A stretch of 64,000 bases of DNA from Strobilurus pachycystidiatus (GCA_019915135.1 JAHLMK010000027.1:62001-126000), one strand, 5' to 3'; positions 31,983 to 44,101 are shown, counted from the stretch's first letter. Numbers and translations: made by a program. Notes: generated from the letters alone by a model not told the origin.

Positions 31983-32743
31983 TTGGCCTTACTTCCAAGT
32001 TCCAACCACCATCATCACCTTTTTCTCACAAGCCGCCTTATAGAACGTAGCCTCGAACACCCCATTGCAGGATTTGACCTACATCGCAAGATGATTTCAG
32101 ACACGATAAACCTCTTCGAGGACGGGCTGCGCTATCGGACTGCCTGCTTTCGACTCTCCGCCTTGATGAAACAATGATGAAGAGATGATCGACTTCGATA
32201 CCATGTGCTACTGTTTCAACGTTGCCAAGTACTGACTCGAGGAAGCGACATCTGTGCTCAGAGGTGCTCATCTTCGGGGTTTTCTGGTTATCCTGAGGCG
32301 ACTCCCTTCTCCTATCATCTGAAATTGACGAACGTCTCAAAATCATCTCCTCAGCATTTTATGGGGTCGTTCTAGACTATAGCGCGTGTTCCTCGCAGCT
32401 CCAGAGGTCTGGCAGAGTCAGTCGTTGAGGTAGCACGGGGAAGACTCCCCACCCATCCACCAGAAACAAGACTATCGCGTGGGCGCGTGTATCTTGTCTC
32501 TTTTGCGAATTAACCTCGGCCATGCGCGTCTCAGGCCCTGGATAGTCTCTTCGTTTATTATCATGCTCCTGTCGACGAAACAGTTTCTGTGTGTTATTCC
32601 TTGTGCTGGTGGAGCCTTGGGCTTGCAACACGGAAAACCCAGACCCAACATGGACTATAAGTGCGACCAAGGACAACAGCACCGAACACTTTCTTCTTTC
32701 CCTCCTTTCCTCACCCTCACCCTCGCCGTTCTTTCTGCTCGAG
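31983..32743. promoter_or_regulatory. Divergent COQ3/chitinase-1 intergenic region
   Basis: Shared upstream region of COQ3 (minus) and chitinase 1 (plus). It has a clear second copy at about 34701-35482, between the COQ3 remnant and chitinase 2; conserved blocks include GATACCATGTGCT and TCGAAATCATCTCCTCAGC. A pyrimidine-rich tract precedes the chitinase ATG. Confidence 0.55.
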
Positions 32744-34198
32744 ATGGTTTTCTCCTCAGTCCTTGTGCTCGCCTCTGGGCTTTGCATGTCTGCATTCGTA
32801 GCCGCCAATCCCATTCCCTCCGGGCTTGGTGACAAGGCGCTTAGCTTCGTCGAAAGGTCGACTCCGGCTGCTCCACACTGGGTCGTCTACTCTGACAAGA
32901 GTACCGCCTCCGTTGGACCGCCAGATGCTTCAACTATCACGGTATGTGCTTCCCTCTTCTACCATCGACATCTGATCTAACTCTTCCAAGGGTTTCAACG
33001 TCTTGTGAGTTCGTCATTATGTAGCCGGAATCATAAAAAGCTAAACAAACCTTCCAGCTCTCTCTCGTTCCTCCTTCTTGAAGGAGCTTGGGACAAGGCC
33101 TACGAATGGACCACACTTACTGACGACGAGAGGACTGCCGTCAAGACCCAGTACCACGACGCTGGCATCAAGCTCATGGTCTCCGTCTTTGGCGCGACCA
33201 ATGTTCCCACAACTGCTGGGGCAGACCCACTCGCGACCGCGAAAACGGTGGCTGACTGGGTTATCCAGTACGACCTAGATGGTGTTGATGTCGACTACGA
33301 GGTAATATTCTCCCTGTCGTTTGAATCTGATGCATCAGTCACTAATGAATGGTGTAGGACTTTGACGCCTTTGCTGCGGGAACCGCTGAGGTAAAATGAT
33401 CGTCAACTCTCCTACTACGATTACCTGAACCCTCCAAACTCAGGCCTGGTTGATCTCCTTTACCAAGGAACTTCGTACACTGCTGCCTGCGGACGAATAT
33501 ATCCTTACCCATGCTCGTGAGTCAAGAAGAGACGAAATTCTGTTTAGCTTTATAACGATGTGACAGCTGTGGCACCGTGGTTCACTTCGGATACTTCGAA
33601 GTATAGCGGTGGAGGATACCTCAAGGTTCACGAATCGGTCGGTGACTCGATTGACTGGTACAACCTCCAAGTTCGTAACTCGTAACTTACTATAGAACCA
33701 AACCCTGACTGATTGCTCTACCCAACGTGCAGTTTTACAACCGTAAGCATCTGGGGTTTCCAGTTTCTCTCGGAACTCACACACGCACTGCAGAGGGTAC
33801 CGATGAATACACCACCTGCGATGGACTCTTGAACGAATCTTCGAGCGTATGGCCTGGAAGCGCTTTGTTCGAAATCATTACCAGTGGTGTCGATTCAGAC
33901 AAGCTGGTCATTGGCAAGCCCGCGACTACAGCAGACGCTAACAACGGATACATGGAGCCTTCTAAATTGGCTGAATGCCTGAAGACGGCTAAAGACCAGG
34001 GCTGGGGTACGTTGTTTTCTCCATGAACTCATCAGTGTGCTCATCGACGGCGCTTTCATTCAGAGGGAGGCGCGATGGCGTGGCAGGTACGTGATATGGT
34101 CCTTGTTACTCCCGCAAGCAATCTGACTCGCCAACTAGTTCCCCAATGCCGATGAGACCTGGATCCAGACGGTTCGCTCGCTTTCTTGGCCTGTGTAA
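32744..34198 (+). CDS. GH18 chitinase-like protein 1
   Basis: Secreted glycoside hydrolase family 18 protein acting on chitin or related GlcNAc polymers. Signal peptide MVFSSVLVLASGLCMSAFVA. Ten exons (32744-32941, 32991-33004, 33058-33301, 33358-33390, 33444-33516, 33567-33670, 33733-33742, 33794-34006, 34064-34086, 34139-34198) sum to 323 aa in frame, including micro-exons of 14 and 10 nt. Motifs: HWVVYSDK (strand 1), SFLLLEGAWD, KLMVSVFG, the catalytic DGVDVDYE (DxxDxDxE, acid Glu last), APWF, DWYN and a C-terminal GGAMAWQF. No carbohydrate-binding module is seen. First of three tandem paralogues. Confidence 0.9.
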
Positions 34199-35482
34199 TA
34201 ACAATATATACAGCAACACATCCATTTACGAATCCACTTTCCTTACATACCCACTCTCTTTGTATACCTACTTTCTTTTTTTCATCTATCCAATCACTTC
34301 GAGTCAAATAATTCCGGCAGTCCTGTGCAAAAATGAATCATAGCTGAAAGCCCCCATGCTGAAATTTATGAATTGTGGACTCGGGCACCCAGTCGCGGCA
34401 GAAAATCAAATGTGAACTTGGCTCACCTCTGAGAGTAGGCCTCCTCCGCAAGGTAGGACCGCAACCGAGGTCCAGATCTTGTGGCGTATCATGCATTCGG
34501 ACCGGGTTCATCTGGTGGAGAATGCAAGTTCGCCTGTTTCGTCCTACCATTTGTGAATGCCGTTGAGATAGCCCATTTCTCGGAGTAAGTCTCGTCAGAA
34601 GCATCGTCTATGTAGCATGGTACACCTCTGTCACAGGCATCTACTCCCCGAAGTCCCCGAGCTCTCGCCGCGGTGCCGCATGATGCCGGCGGCAATGTAT
34701 TCTGGTCTCTAACCACCTCCACTGACTTTACGTCGGTTGTTTTCGCTTTTTTTCGTCTGCCTGGGGAAAGACTTTCTTCTGTGGCCGTTTCAGGATACTG
34801 ACTCGACATCGCATGATAAACAGAGGCGATAGGCCTACTTGAGGACTATCTCTGGCGCTGCCAATCTTCCGACCAATACGTTCTCGGCGGCTTCCGCTGC
34901 ACCAGCCTGGTCAGTCTTCTTAGGCACAATTCACTCATGGAGAGGTCTCAACAATAGAGACTCGGATCACACATCTGGTAAAAATAGGCTTTGCTATCGA
35001 ACTTCCTGATTTTGACCATCTCTCCGTGTTAACAAAACATGAGGATAGCAGTATGGTTGACTTTGATACCATGTGCTGACTTTCTTAACGTTACTACTCG
35101 AAGAGGCGACATTTGAGGCTTCTCTGGTTATACTGAGGCGACTCTTTTCAAGATGCGACTAGTGGACGTCTCGAAATCATCTCCTCAGCTATTCCTCGCA
35201 CCGGCTAGCGTCGTTTTAACTATAGAAAACACGCGTGTATCTAGTCTATTTTGCGGATTACCCACGGCCATGCGCGTCCGAGTCTCAGGCACTGGTACTC
35301 TCTTTGTCTAGCTTTCTCCTAATATCGGGCTCCCTCCGACAAAATGATTCCTGCCTGTCATCGAGTCCAGATAAGCCATGGGTTTGTGAACACAGAAACG
35401 CTGAGGTATAAAGTGCTCTCTGATTGATAGAGAACCGCACGCCCCACCCTCATCCTCACCCGCGCCTTTCCTTGTCCTCGAG
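34199..35482. other. Chitinase 1/2 spacer holding a COQ3 remnant
   Basis: The sequence parallels the COQ3-chitinase 1 segment: a decayed COQ3 5' half (34383-34700), then a diverged copy of the divergent promoter region. No functional gene. Confidence 0.6.
34383..34700 (-). pseudogene. COQ3 pseudogene (5' half)
   Basis: Minus-strand sequence matches COQ3 exon 1 and the start of exon 2. LHQMNPVRM is still readable, then an altered DVGCGG-like patch, then the exon 1 donor region (CTCTGAGAG / CTCACC on the plus strand). Indels break the frame, and the start-codon region has lost its ATG. It is the left part of a tandem duplicate whose right part is chitinase 2. The enzyme half carrying LFLSTMARTPL is absent. 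Confidence 0.75.
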
Positions 35483-36947
35483 ATGCGTCTCTCCTCACTC
35501 TTTGCCCTCGTCTCTGGGCTCTGCATGCCTGTCTTTGTGGCCACCAATCCCGTTCCCTCCGGGCTTGATGGCAAGGCGCTGAGCTTCGTCGAAAGGGCGA
35601 CTCCGGCTGCTCCCCACTGGGTCATTTACTCTGACAAGTATGTCTCTGGTACTACTGGACCGCCAAATGCCACAGCTGTTGCGGTAAGGATTTCCCTTCG
35701 CCCCTTCAATGAACATCTGATCTAACATGGTGACCTCCCCAGGGCTACAACGTCTTGTGAGTTCGTCACTAGCTGTGATTCTCGAAAGCTGGACAAGCCT
35801 TGCAGTTCTCTCTCGTTCCTCCTTCTCGAAGGAGCTTGGGACAAGGCCTACGAATGGACCACACTCACTGCCGCCCAGAGGACCACCATCAAGGCTCAGT
35901 ACGCCGCCGCTGGCATCAAGCTTATGGTCTCCGTCTTCGGCTCAACCGACGTCCCTACAAGTACTGGGGCAGACCCAGTTGCGACTGCGAAAACTGTGGC
36001 TGCTTGGGTTATTCAGTACAACCTGGATGGGGTCGACGTTGACTACGAGGTAGTATTCTCCCTCTCTTTCTTGGGTTCATTGCTTCAGAACTAACGAAAG
36101 CCTCAGGACTTCAATGCCTTCGCTGCGGGAACCGCTGAAGTGAAACGATTGCCACTCTCTTTTTACGATACTCTGAAACTTCCAAACGCAGGCCTGGCTG
36201 ATCTCCTTCACCACGCAGCTTCGCGCACTGCTGCCTGCGGGCCAATATATCATTACCCATGCCCGTAAGTCAAGATGACGCGAAATCGTGTCTAGGCTTC
36301 TAACACAATTGATAGCTGTGGCACCGTGGTTCACTACAGATACCTCGAAGTACAGCGGTGGTGGATATCTCAAGGTTCACAAATCGGTTGGAAGCTTGAT
36401 CGACTGGTACAACATCCAAGTTCGTGATTTCCAGTCCATGATACAGTCGACACATAAACTGATTGCACTCCTCATCTTGCAGTTCTACAATCGTAAGCAT
36501 TGTCGTTTCTTCAAACTATCTCGAAGCTCACACGTGCACTGCAGAGGGCACATCTGAATACACCACCTGCAGCGGACTCTTGACCGCATCTTCGAGTACA
36601 TGGCCTGGAAGCGCGGTGTTCCAAATCATTGCCAGTGGCGTCGATTCATCCAAGGTGGTCATTGGCAAGCCCGCGACGACAGCGGACGCTAGTAACGGAT
36701 ACATGGCGCCTTCTCTTCTGGCTACATGCCTGCAGACTGCCAAAGCCCAGGGCTGGGGTACGTCGATTTCTTCACGATCTTTCACCGTGCTCATCAACGG
36801 CGTTCATTTAGCGGGAGGCGCGATGGTTTGGGAGGTACGTGATATGGCCCTCGCTCTTCCTTGATACAAATCTGACTGGCCAATTAGTTCCCCGATGCCG
36901 ATACGGCCTGGATCAAGACGGTTCGCTCGCTTTCTTGGCCTGAGTAA
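35483..36947 (+). CDS. GH18 chitinase-like protein 2
   Basis: Paralogue of the gene at 32744-34198 with the same exon pattern. Signal peptide MRLSSLFALVSGLCMPVFVA. Conserved lines: HWVIYSDKYVSGTTGPP, GYNVL on a 14 nt exon (about 35743-35756), SFLLLEGAWDKAYEW, KLMVSVFGSTDVPT, the catalytic DGVDVDYE, APWFTTDTSKYSGGGYL, DWYN and GGAMVWEF. Stop TAA at 36945-36947 after SLSWPE. It lies in the second tandem unit, downstream of the COQ3 remnant. It looks functional. Confidence 0.88.
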
Positions 36948-37840
36948 TAACAAGATATCTAGCAACACATCCATTCACTTTCTACTCTTGCTTTCGTTTA
37001 TCCGTCCATTCTTTTCAATTGCAGCAATGCCAGCAGTCCTTTCTCTCTTATGTAAATGTATTTAAATGCTGAAATCTATGATTCTGAATCGATTCGGATT
37101 CGCAAGATCCCTCAAAGTTCTGCGACACGTGGTGAAAATCTTTGATCGCCACCGAAGTTCAAGCTTTGTCAACGTAGGCACTTGGACTCGCACCCAACAC
37201 ACGACCCAAAATAGCCACCTTTGCTACGCTTCCATCTTTTGCTCTTATCCTTATCCTTATCACGACCCGATAACTTTCTTCCTGCCGATGCTGCAAGACG
37301 ACCGACAGTTCTCCCAATGATTGACCGTTACCTAAAAACGCGATTCACGAGTGAGATAGCGACCAGTTATGATGTCTGACGTGTCCAGAAGCGGAAGATG
37401 GTGGATAAATGTACCGGGAAACGCGTTGCCATTCCAATATCCGTGCAGCGTGCACTGTCACGATGTCAGAGTCGCAAAATGTATCTCAGAACCCGCGCCA
37501 CCTCCGTCAACTAGATCGACTCTCGATACACCCTCTGTCTGGCTTGAAAGCTCCGGGCAATCCTAGCGCATCTTCAGATCACCTTTTCGTCTTATCTGGG
37601 GTGGAAATCGTAGCACGACTCTTTACAAACGAATCGCAATCTCTCCAGCAACGCCTTGCATCTGTCTAGCTCTTTAGCTTCTCTGTTAGATTCTCGAGAA
37701 CGTACCATGAGGTGAAGTGCCTTGGAGTCTCTCAGGCTGGCAACGGTTGTCAGAAATCTTGGCGGCGGTTCTTGCAAGAGTATATATAAGCATATGAAAG
37801 CCCTCCGAGAGCCTGAGGTCGAGTCGTCTACCACTGCATC
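36948..37840. other. Intergenic stretch before chitinase 3
   Basis: No gene seen and no COQ3 remnant recognised, unlike the spacer before chitinase 2. A TATATATAAGCATATG stretch about 60 bp before the ATG may act as a TATA box. Confidence 0.4.
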
Positions 37841-39391
37841 ATGGTCTTCAACCTGTGTTTTTCTCTTCTCGCGTGCATAGCTCTCGCCACTCACACAAGA
37901 GTGTACTGTCTTCCTTCTATGGACACATCCTACGACGGATCGCCAACGAACGCCACACGCATTGACGCTCGCGACTCCCTGGCGGTACCGGGCCCTCCTC
38001 ACTTTGTAATCTACGGCGACAAGTACGTCTCGGGCATGACAGGACCGCCGCCAGTCTCTCAGTTACGCGTAAGCGCTCCTTCCTTCTAGTGCTCATAAGC
38101 GCAGACTTTTGACTTTTCCCAAATACAGGGATACAATGTTTTGTAAATAGCCGTCTCCTCGGAACGGGCGCCAGTTTGATTCCCACTTAGTGCTTTGTCC
38201 TTCCTGCTTCTCGAAGGTCCTTGGGACAAGGTTTGTTCCTCGTCTCTGCTCAGATTTCGAGCTGACGACATCCGTTACTGCAGGCCCAGGAATGGGTGTC
38301 GCTCTCGGCGAGTCAACGGAGTACCATCAAGGCCCAGTACGTTGCCGCGGGTATCAAGCTCATCGTGTCTGTATTCGGGTCAACCGATGTGCCCACGACG
38401 ACGCGCGCCGATCCCCTCGCCACCGCAAACACTGTGGCTGCATGGGTCATACAATACGGCCTCGACGGTGTTGACGTGGACTTCGAGGTAAACTCTTCCT
38501 CCTCCTCTCCCTCTCCACGCATCAATCTGCCTCAAACCTAACGTGTCGGCCTCGGGCAGGATTTCAACGCAATGGACGTCGGGGATGGCAAAGCTGAAGT
38601 AATGTTCTGGCTATTCCAGCTGTAATTAAGAAATGAACTGTCTCTCTTAGGCTTGGTTGATAAGCTTCACGCGTCAGCTTCGCGTCCATCTTCCTCAGGG
38701 TGCCTATATTTTGAGTCATGCGCGTAAGTCCAAGCATACGGTATGATGATATGCTCATTCATGGCGTTCCAGCCGTGGCCCCATGGTGGTCACCCAATAA
38801 GTACCGCGGTGGTGCTTATCGTACCGTCCATGCCCAAGTTGGTAATCTGATAGACTGGTACAACGTTCAGGTAAGCTATACACTTCGCCAAGTCCTTACT
38901 TTTCAATCCTTACCTGTCGCGCAGTACTACGATCGTGAGTCTGTCTTGAGGGCCCCCGTGGCAGAGCACTCAACCCTGACAATGCTTAGAGGGCGCATCG
39001 GAGTACACGACCTGCGACAGCCTGCTTTGGAAATCCTCCAGTACCTGGCCGGGAACGTCTCTGTTCGAGATCGCATACAGCGGTATCCCTTGGGAGAAAC
39101 TCGTTCTCGGGAAGCCAGCCAACTCCAGATCAGCGAGCAACGGCTACATGTCCGCTTCGGCCTTGGCCGCATGTGTTCGCGAGGCGCGGGATGTCGGATG
39201 GAGTGAGTCTCACAGTCGCTCGTCAACAAGATGATCGTTACTCACTTTGCTTGCAGATGGCGGTCTGATGGTATGGCAGGTGAGGATGATGCTTCCCAAT
39301 CGCACCAATCACTAAGATCTACCTTTTTCAGTTTCCTGATGCTGCAGCTACATGGATCCAAACTGCTCGGTCGAGCGCCTTTCCCATGTAG
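37841..39391 (+). CDS. GH18 chitinase-like protein 3
   Basis: Third, more diverged member. Signal peptide MVFNLCFSLLACIALATHTRVYC, then a longer pre-domain linker than copies 1 and 2. Motifs: HFVIYGDKYVSGMTGPP, SFLLLEGPWDK, KLIVSVFGSTDVPT, the catalytic DGVDVDFE, APWWSPNKYRGGAY, DWYNVQ, EYTTCDSLLW and GGLMVWQF. It has one additional intron after WDK (about 38229-38283) that copies 1 and 2 lack. TAG at 39389-39391. Two truncated relatives of its 3' half lie at 44334 and 46590. Confidence 0.86.
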
Positions 39392-40058
39392 GAACTTGTC
39401 AAATTGGTCATGGCGTGTTTTGAACTCGTAGTGGTTGCGATGGAGATGAAAGAGGAGCCGTTACTGTCCATAGTCCTTACCTTCCTCGTCCTCGTCCTCG
39501 TTGTCACCTCGAAGATATACTTGACAACAATCGCACAATGACCCTTTCCGTGCAAGGTGCTCCTACTAAGGGGTGAGCTGAGAACACGACAGTCGGGACC
39601 CGGATAACGTAGCCTGGAAACCCGGCTCTAGTAGCGAAGACAGTCGTTCGCTCGGATAACGAACGGACTTGCAAGTTGCAAATGACATTTGCACATGACA
39701 CGGAGGCGGCGTCTACCGGACTCTACCCCCACACTGAAGTTTACAAAAACCATATTGCGGGATTAAGGCTCGGTGACCTCGTCATTACAAGTACAGAGGC
39801 ATGGAGCTATACCAAGAGTATTCAATCTTACCACTTTTGAGAAAAGCAAACAACGGGAAATCTGCAATAGATTGAATCGATTGTCAAGTTTTTTCGGTGT
39901 GAGGCATGATGGTCGAGTTGAGCAACATGTTACAGTATGATAAATACAAGCGTAGTAGGCGGACATCATGAGTTGTAGACTGAGATGAGATCAGGAATAA
40001 TGAATTATGTACTTGCTCGACTCATTCGAGACTTGGATGCACCATTGCTCACCCTGAG
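39392..40058. other. Intergenic stretch
   Basis: Between convergent chitinase 3 and the orphan gene; nothing recognised. Confidence 0.4.
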
Positions 40059-41798
40059 TCAGTATTCAAGCTTGGTCAAATTGGAGGCGAAGTCCTCCAG
40101 CCATTTGGTACCAGTCCGGAGCAGCACGCCACTGGCGTCACGTTCCCCCATGGACGAGAGGAGGGTAAATTTTTTTAGTGATGCTTGGTAGAGTTGGAAC
40201 ACTCGTTTTTGGGAGTTCTTCGACAGATAGAAGCTGGTGCTCTCCTTCCCCGAGCCCATCTTCCACAGCTTTGTTGGCAACTCCCCACCCTCGACGATCA
40301 TTGGTACGACGACGATCCACGCCTTCTTCGTGCCCACCTTCGGAATCCATGGAGGTCTGGTTCGAATCGTGCCAGTGGGGAAATGCTCAGTCACAAGTTC
40401 ATATGAAAATATGTCGAGACCCCGAGGCGGCTTGTCAGCGCCCCTATAAGTGCCCATTGGAAGAATGTGATAATCTGCTCCAAGCTCTGCTGAGGAGGGA
40501 TAGAGTTCGATGGGAATCTTGGAAAGGGCCTCGGGCTTGAAACGAATCAAGACACCAGGACGCTCTCCCTTTGCAGCAACAATGGCCTCAATTTTTGGTA
40601 TTTCCACCTTGAGATGGTCAGAAATGGTCTTGCGCGTCTCGAACTCATGGGAGCCCTCAGGAAACTGAGTATATGTGCTGCTGGTCATCCAGTGACAGAT
40701 CTTGACCATTGGCAAAATGAGGGAATTCGGTACCGAATAGATCTGCCAATATACGGAGAAGCCGTTGATGTCTGTGAAGTTTTCATCGACGGTCTGCCTT
40801 GTGGACCCCTCTGGTTGTGTTGGAGGATCAGGTGCCCGATCGTTAGCATTATCCGGACGGGGAGGGCGCACTGCAGACCCTTCGGGTCTCGGAGTGCGTT
40901 GAAGGTCTGCTTCCAGGGGTCTCGGAGTCCGTTGATGGTCTAGCAACGGAACTGCAGCAGGTGGCCGTGTCGTGTTAAGCACGTTTGACCCATCAAGTTG
41001 CACTGTTCGCTGATGCGGCAGTCCATGCTCGTGAACTTGGGCAGGCCTTCCCGTTGCAGCTTGTGCGCTTGGGTGAGCAGCCTGTGTGGTGCGCTGACCA
41101 TCGAGCAGCCCCTGGTGGTCATGTTGCCACGCAAGGCGGGTGGCCGAAGCAGGTGGTGTAGGCTGGGAAGGAAGAACAGATCGCGCAGGCTGCGGCCCAT
41201 ACCGATCAGCCAGAGGAGGGCGCGGCCCCTGTGGAAGTAAGGTTTGTTGCTGATCTGACGCATTCTGCGTAAAAGGAGGTTGCCAAACGTTAGAAGGAAG
41301 TGGCAAGGCCCATGCATTGGATTGAGGAAGATGGCCGTGATGGCCGCGCGCATGCTCAGGCTGGGGTCTCTCTGATGGTCGCGAAGGAGGAATGGGTGCG
41401 CTCAATCGATGAGGCTGTTGCTGAAGGGACTCGGGAGATCGCTGCTGTGGCAGCAGTGGTCTCATCTGATTGCCATAGGGGCGCGCCTGCCTGTCTTCCA
41501 CTCGCTGGGAGTTCAGGACTGGGGGCAATATATCACGGGTGGAATTTTGTGTGTCCGGATGAGCATTAGAATGAGGCAGAGGCCACTGCTGGTCGTGCGA
41601 TGACTGGTCTGCCAGGCGGTCGTCGACCTCACTTGGCCGCTGATTTATAGACAGCCTTGCTCGGAGTTGAGCCTGAGCCTGCAGACGGTCGTAGGCTGGC
41701 GGGGGTGGTGGATGCGTCAGCAGCACCTGAAGGAGCGATGGTGTCTGCTGCCAAGGATGAGGGCCTGTATGGTTCCAGGCATTCGAGCGGTCCCCCAT
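40059..41798 (-). CDS. Pro/Gln-rich orphan protein
   Basis: Intronless ORF of 579 aa starting at 41798 (MGDRSNAWNHTG). Function not recognised. Residues 1 to about 340 are low complexity, rich in Pro, Gln, His and Arg, with repeated short lines such as HQRTPRPLE and QRTPRPEG. The C-terminal ~230 residues are more ordered (DINGFSVYWQIYSVPNSL, HWMTSSTYTQFPEGSHEF, GTKKAWIVVVPMIVEGGELP, WLEDFASNLTKLEY) and look like a folded domain. There is no signal peptide or membrane segment. The composition suggests a nuclear or RNA-associated scaffold, but that is a guess. The gene is divergent from P1 (42258). Confidence 0.6.
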   Translation of the reverse strand: MGDRSNAWNHTGPHPWQQTPSLLQVLLTHPPPPPAYDRLQAQAQLRARLSINQRPSEVDDRLADQSSHDQQWPLPHSNAHPDTQNSTRDILPPVLNSQRVEDRQARPYGNQMRPLLPQQRSPESLQQQPHRLSAPIPPSRPSERPQPEHARGHHGHLPQSNAWALPLPSNVWQPPFTQNASDQQQTLLPQGPRPPLADRYGPQPARSVLPSQPTPPASATRLAWQHDHQGLLDGQRTTQAAHPSAQAATGRPAQVHEHGLPHQRTVQLDGSNVLNTTRPPAAVPLLDHQRTPRPLEADLQRTPRPEGSAVRPPRPDNANDRAPDPPTQPEGSTRQTVDENFTDINGFSVYWQIYSVPNSLILPMVKICHWMTSSTYTQFPEGSHEFETRKTISDHLKVEIPKIEAIVAAKGERPGVLIRFKPEALSKIPIELYPSSAELGADYHILPMGTYRGADKPPRGLDIFSYELVTEHFPTGTIRTRPPWIPKVGTKKAWIVVVPMIVEGGELPTKLWKMGSGKESTSFYLSKNSQKRVFQLYQASLKKFTLLSSMGERDASGVLLRTGTKWLEDFASNLTKLEY

Positions 41799-42257
41799 GT
41801 GTGGAGGTAAAGTAGTAGAGAAGTGGTATTATGTGAGACGTTCGATGGCGTGGCCTCAGTGCTGTTGGATAGTACCTGAGTGTACTAGAGTCAGCAGCGT
41901 GGATGACACATGTCCAACGCCTCGGTCCACCGTGCCAGCTTCATGAACTCGAACTTCCAAACGTGTAGATATCGTGATCTGATCAGTGATCACTGTCAAT
42001 GGTAAGACCAGAAGCCAGACGACATTGGAGCATAGGGATAACCAAGACCGTATAAGCATGAGAACAGATCAGAACGACAGTCGCCGTCGTCGTGAGAGTA
42101 ATCCCTGACTCAACTTGAAAGAGCTTGGATCCCTTGTGACGGGAAGTTCCGATCAATTTGATCGACCGAGTCCGACCTTGCACGGGTCAGCCTTGGGTCA
42201 GCCACGCTTTCACAAACCAACACATCGACGAGCACCAAACAACGTCGTGGGCTTAAC
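41799..42257. other. Divergent intergenic region
   Basis: Upstream of both the Pro/Gln-rich gene and P1. The last ~60 bp (ACACATCGACG ... GGGCT(T)AAC ATG) recur before P2 at 44846-44873. Confidence 0.4.
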
Positions 42258-44101
42258 ATGGCTCTTCCGCTTGTCGGCTCCTACATTGTTATCCAACTCA
42301 ATCCTGTGGCAACCGTCGAGCACTTTGAAGACCCAGAAGCCACCGAAGCATGTCGCGCCATAAAACCAAGGAAATTCGTTGCTTGTGTTCTGGAGGTACG
42401 CGGTCTATCTCGCCTGCCGTATGACAGGATTCAAGCTTCTTGTAGTGGTGTAGTGGCATGGGCTGCCCCGGCCAGCCCTACATCCTCGAAGTTGCACTGG
42501 TCTCGCGTGGCATGGTACAAGGCCTTGATCCTAGCTTCATCCCTGAAATGTCTAATCCCATTGGCTCCAACACGTCGCCACATCCTCTTGGACGTCCCAC
42601 CTTCCGCTGCGATCCCCCACTTCCCTGGTCTGACTGCTGCCACCCTACATTCCTGAGAATGCGAATTCGTGTCATCTTTGGCGATCCCAATGGTCCACTG
42701 CCGGTGGCGCAATATGCACTCTTTCCAGACACCCAGACCACGGTGATCGTCCAGCTCTCGGATCTGGACTTTGGGTGGCGCCAAGACATCCTTTACCAAC
42801 TGATATCCTCCAATATCATACCGCCCGACTCTGGTTCAATCCCTTCCTCAATCCCGCCGGACTTGTATGATCATAATTGGTTGTCTGAGATAGGTATCTT
42901 CGACTATACTTTCGATCTTAACTCTCTTGCGGATGAAGAATTCTCCAATCCATGGATGTTCTATTACGAGATGAGGTCTCTCGAAAGGTGAACGGTTTCG
43001 ATCCTTCATCATCCCATATTGATCCCTTCTCCTATAGTGTTCAGATTTCAGCTTTGAGACGATTGAGGGCCAAAATCTTCGCTACGAAAAAGCTGGACGA
43101 ACTGATGTACGGCACTCCCTCCGCTGTGTCGCTCGCCACCAATGATGTCAATGAACAACCACCACCTTCCTCAGAGGAGGTGCTTCAGCTCATCCCTGAC
43201 CTTCCGCCCATCCCTGACCTTCCGCCCTTCGACTTTACTGAACTTTCCCGTACAGAAGAGGTCCTCGAAATTCTGAATCTACCTGGACATACAATCGAGA
43301 ACTGGCCCGACTCAGACCTGCTTGAGTTGGAATGGTTGTTGGAGCTAGATAAAGATTTGAATGAACGTGTCCAACGCACTAACGATGCTACGCGCGGCGC
43401 CGCGGATGAGCGTCGGGCTAAGCTGGAACTGGAGAGCCGCAAGGCCCACGACGTCGACTTCACACCTATGATCGAAGCGGCCGGTTCGTTCTCAACGCCA
43501 GATGGCTACAAGGGGGGTGTCGACGCTTTGATATCTGCGCATCGTCGTGCTGCAGGGACACAGTCTGATGAGACTTCACCAGCATCCCCATCTCTTACCA
43601 GCACTGGTATGAACTTGGCACACCTTTTTTTATCGCTTGCTGATTGATTTATAAGAACCTACGGCCCTTCTTCCTTCCATATCCCCTGTGAATACGATGC
43701 CCGCCTGCCCTATCTTTCTACGAGATCCATCTCTGGAACCCGTTATGCAACCCCCGGCGACGACCGTTGAACCACTGGCGACGACCGTTGAACCACCAGC
43801 GACAACTGTTGAACAACCTGCGACGACGGCTGCCAAAAAGCGTTCCCGAATATCCTCAAACCACTCGTCGCGCAGTCTAGTCGCACGAGCGGCGAAGATT
43901 ATCAAACTCGGCCATCCAAGGTCGCTTTCACGTTCTCCTCCGGATGCACAAGCATCCTTGCCCTCATCGCCACTTCTACCTCAGATATCGGAAGTAGACC
44001 CTCAAAGCGCACCTTCATCCGAACCGGAGCGTCCTAGGGCACCGAAGGGAGTGAAGGCTCTCCTGTCCAACTTTTTCAAGCGGTTACGCGGGACTGCGTA
44101 G
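42258..44101 (+). CDS. Orphan tandem paralogue P1
   Basis: Four exons (42258-42395, 42446-42987, 43038-43606, 43656-44101) sum to 564 aa in frame. No known family is recognised. The N-terminus reads MALPLVGSYIVIQLNP; a Cys-containing block WCSGMGCPGQPYILEVA follows, then acidic DFTELSRTEEVLEIL and ENWPDSDLLELEWLLEL. Next come a charged helical stretch, a Pro-rich region with a 7-residue ATTVEPP-type repeat, and a basic C-terminus ending FFKRLRGTA. No signal peptide. It is closely similar to P2, with the same first two introns; P1 alone has the third intron and the repeat region. Conservation of phases and of the protein sequence argues that both are real genes. Confidence 0.7.
43757..43830 (+). 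repeat. 21-bp tandem repeat inside P1
   Basis: About 3.5 units of GCGACGACCGTTGAACCA-type sequence encode ATTVE plus PL, PP or QP. In frame, and absent from P2, so it arose after the duplication or was lost from P2. Confidence 0.8.
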
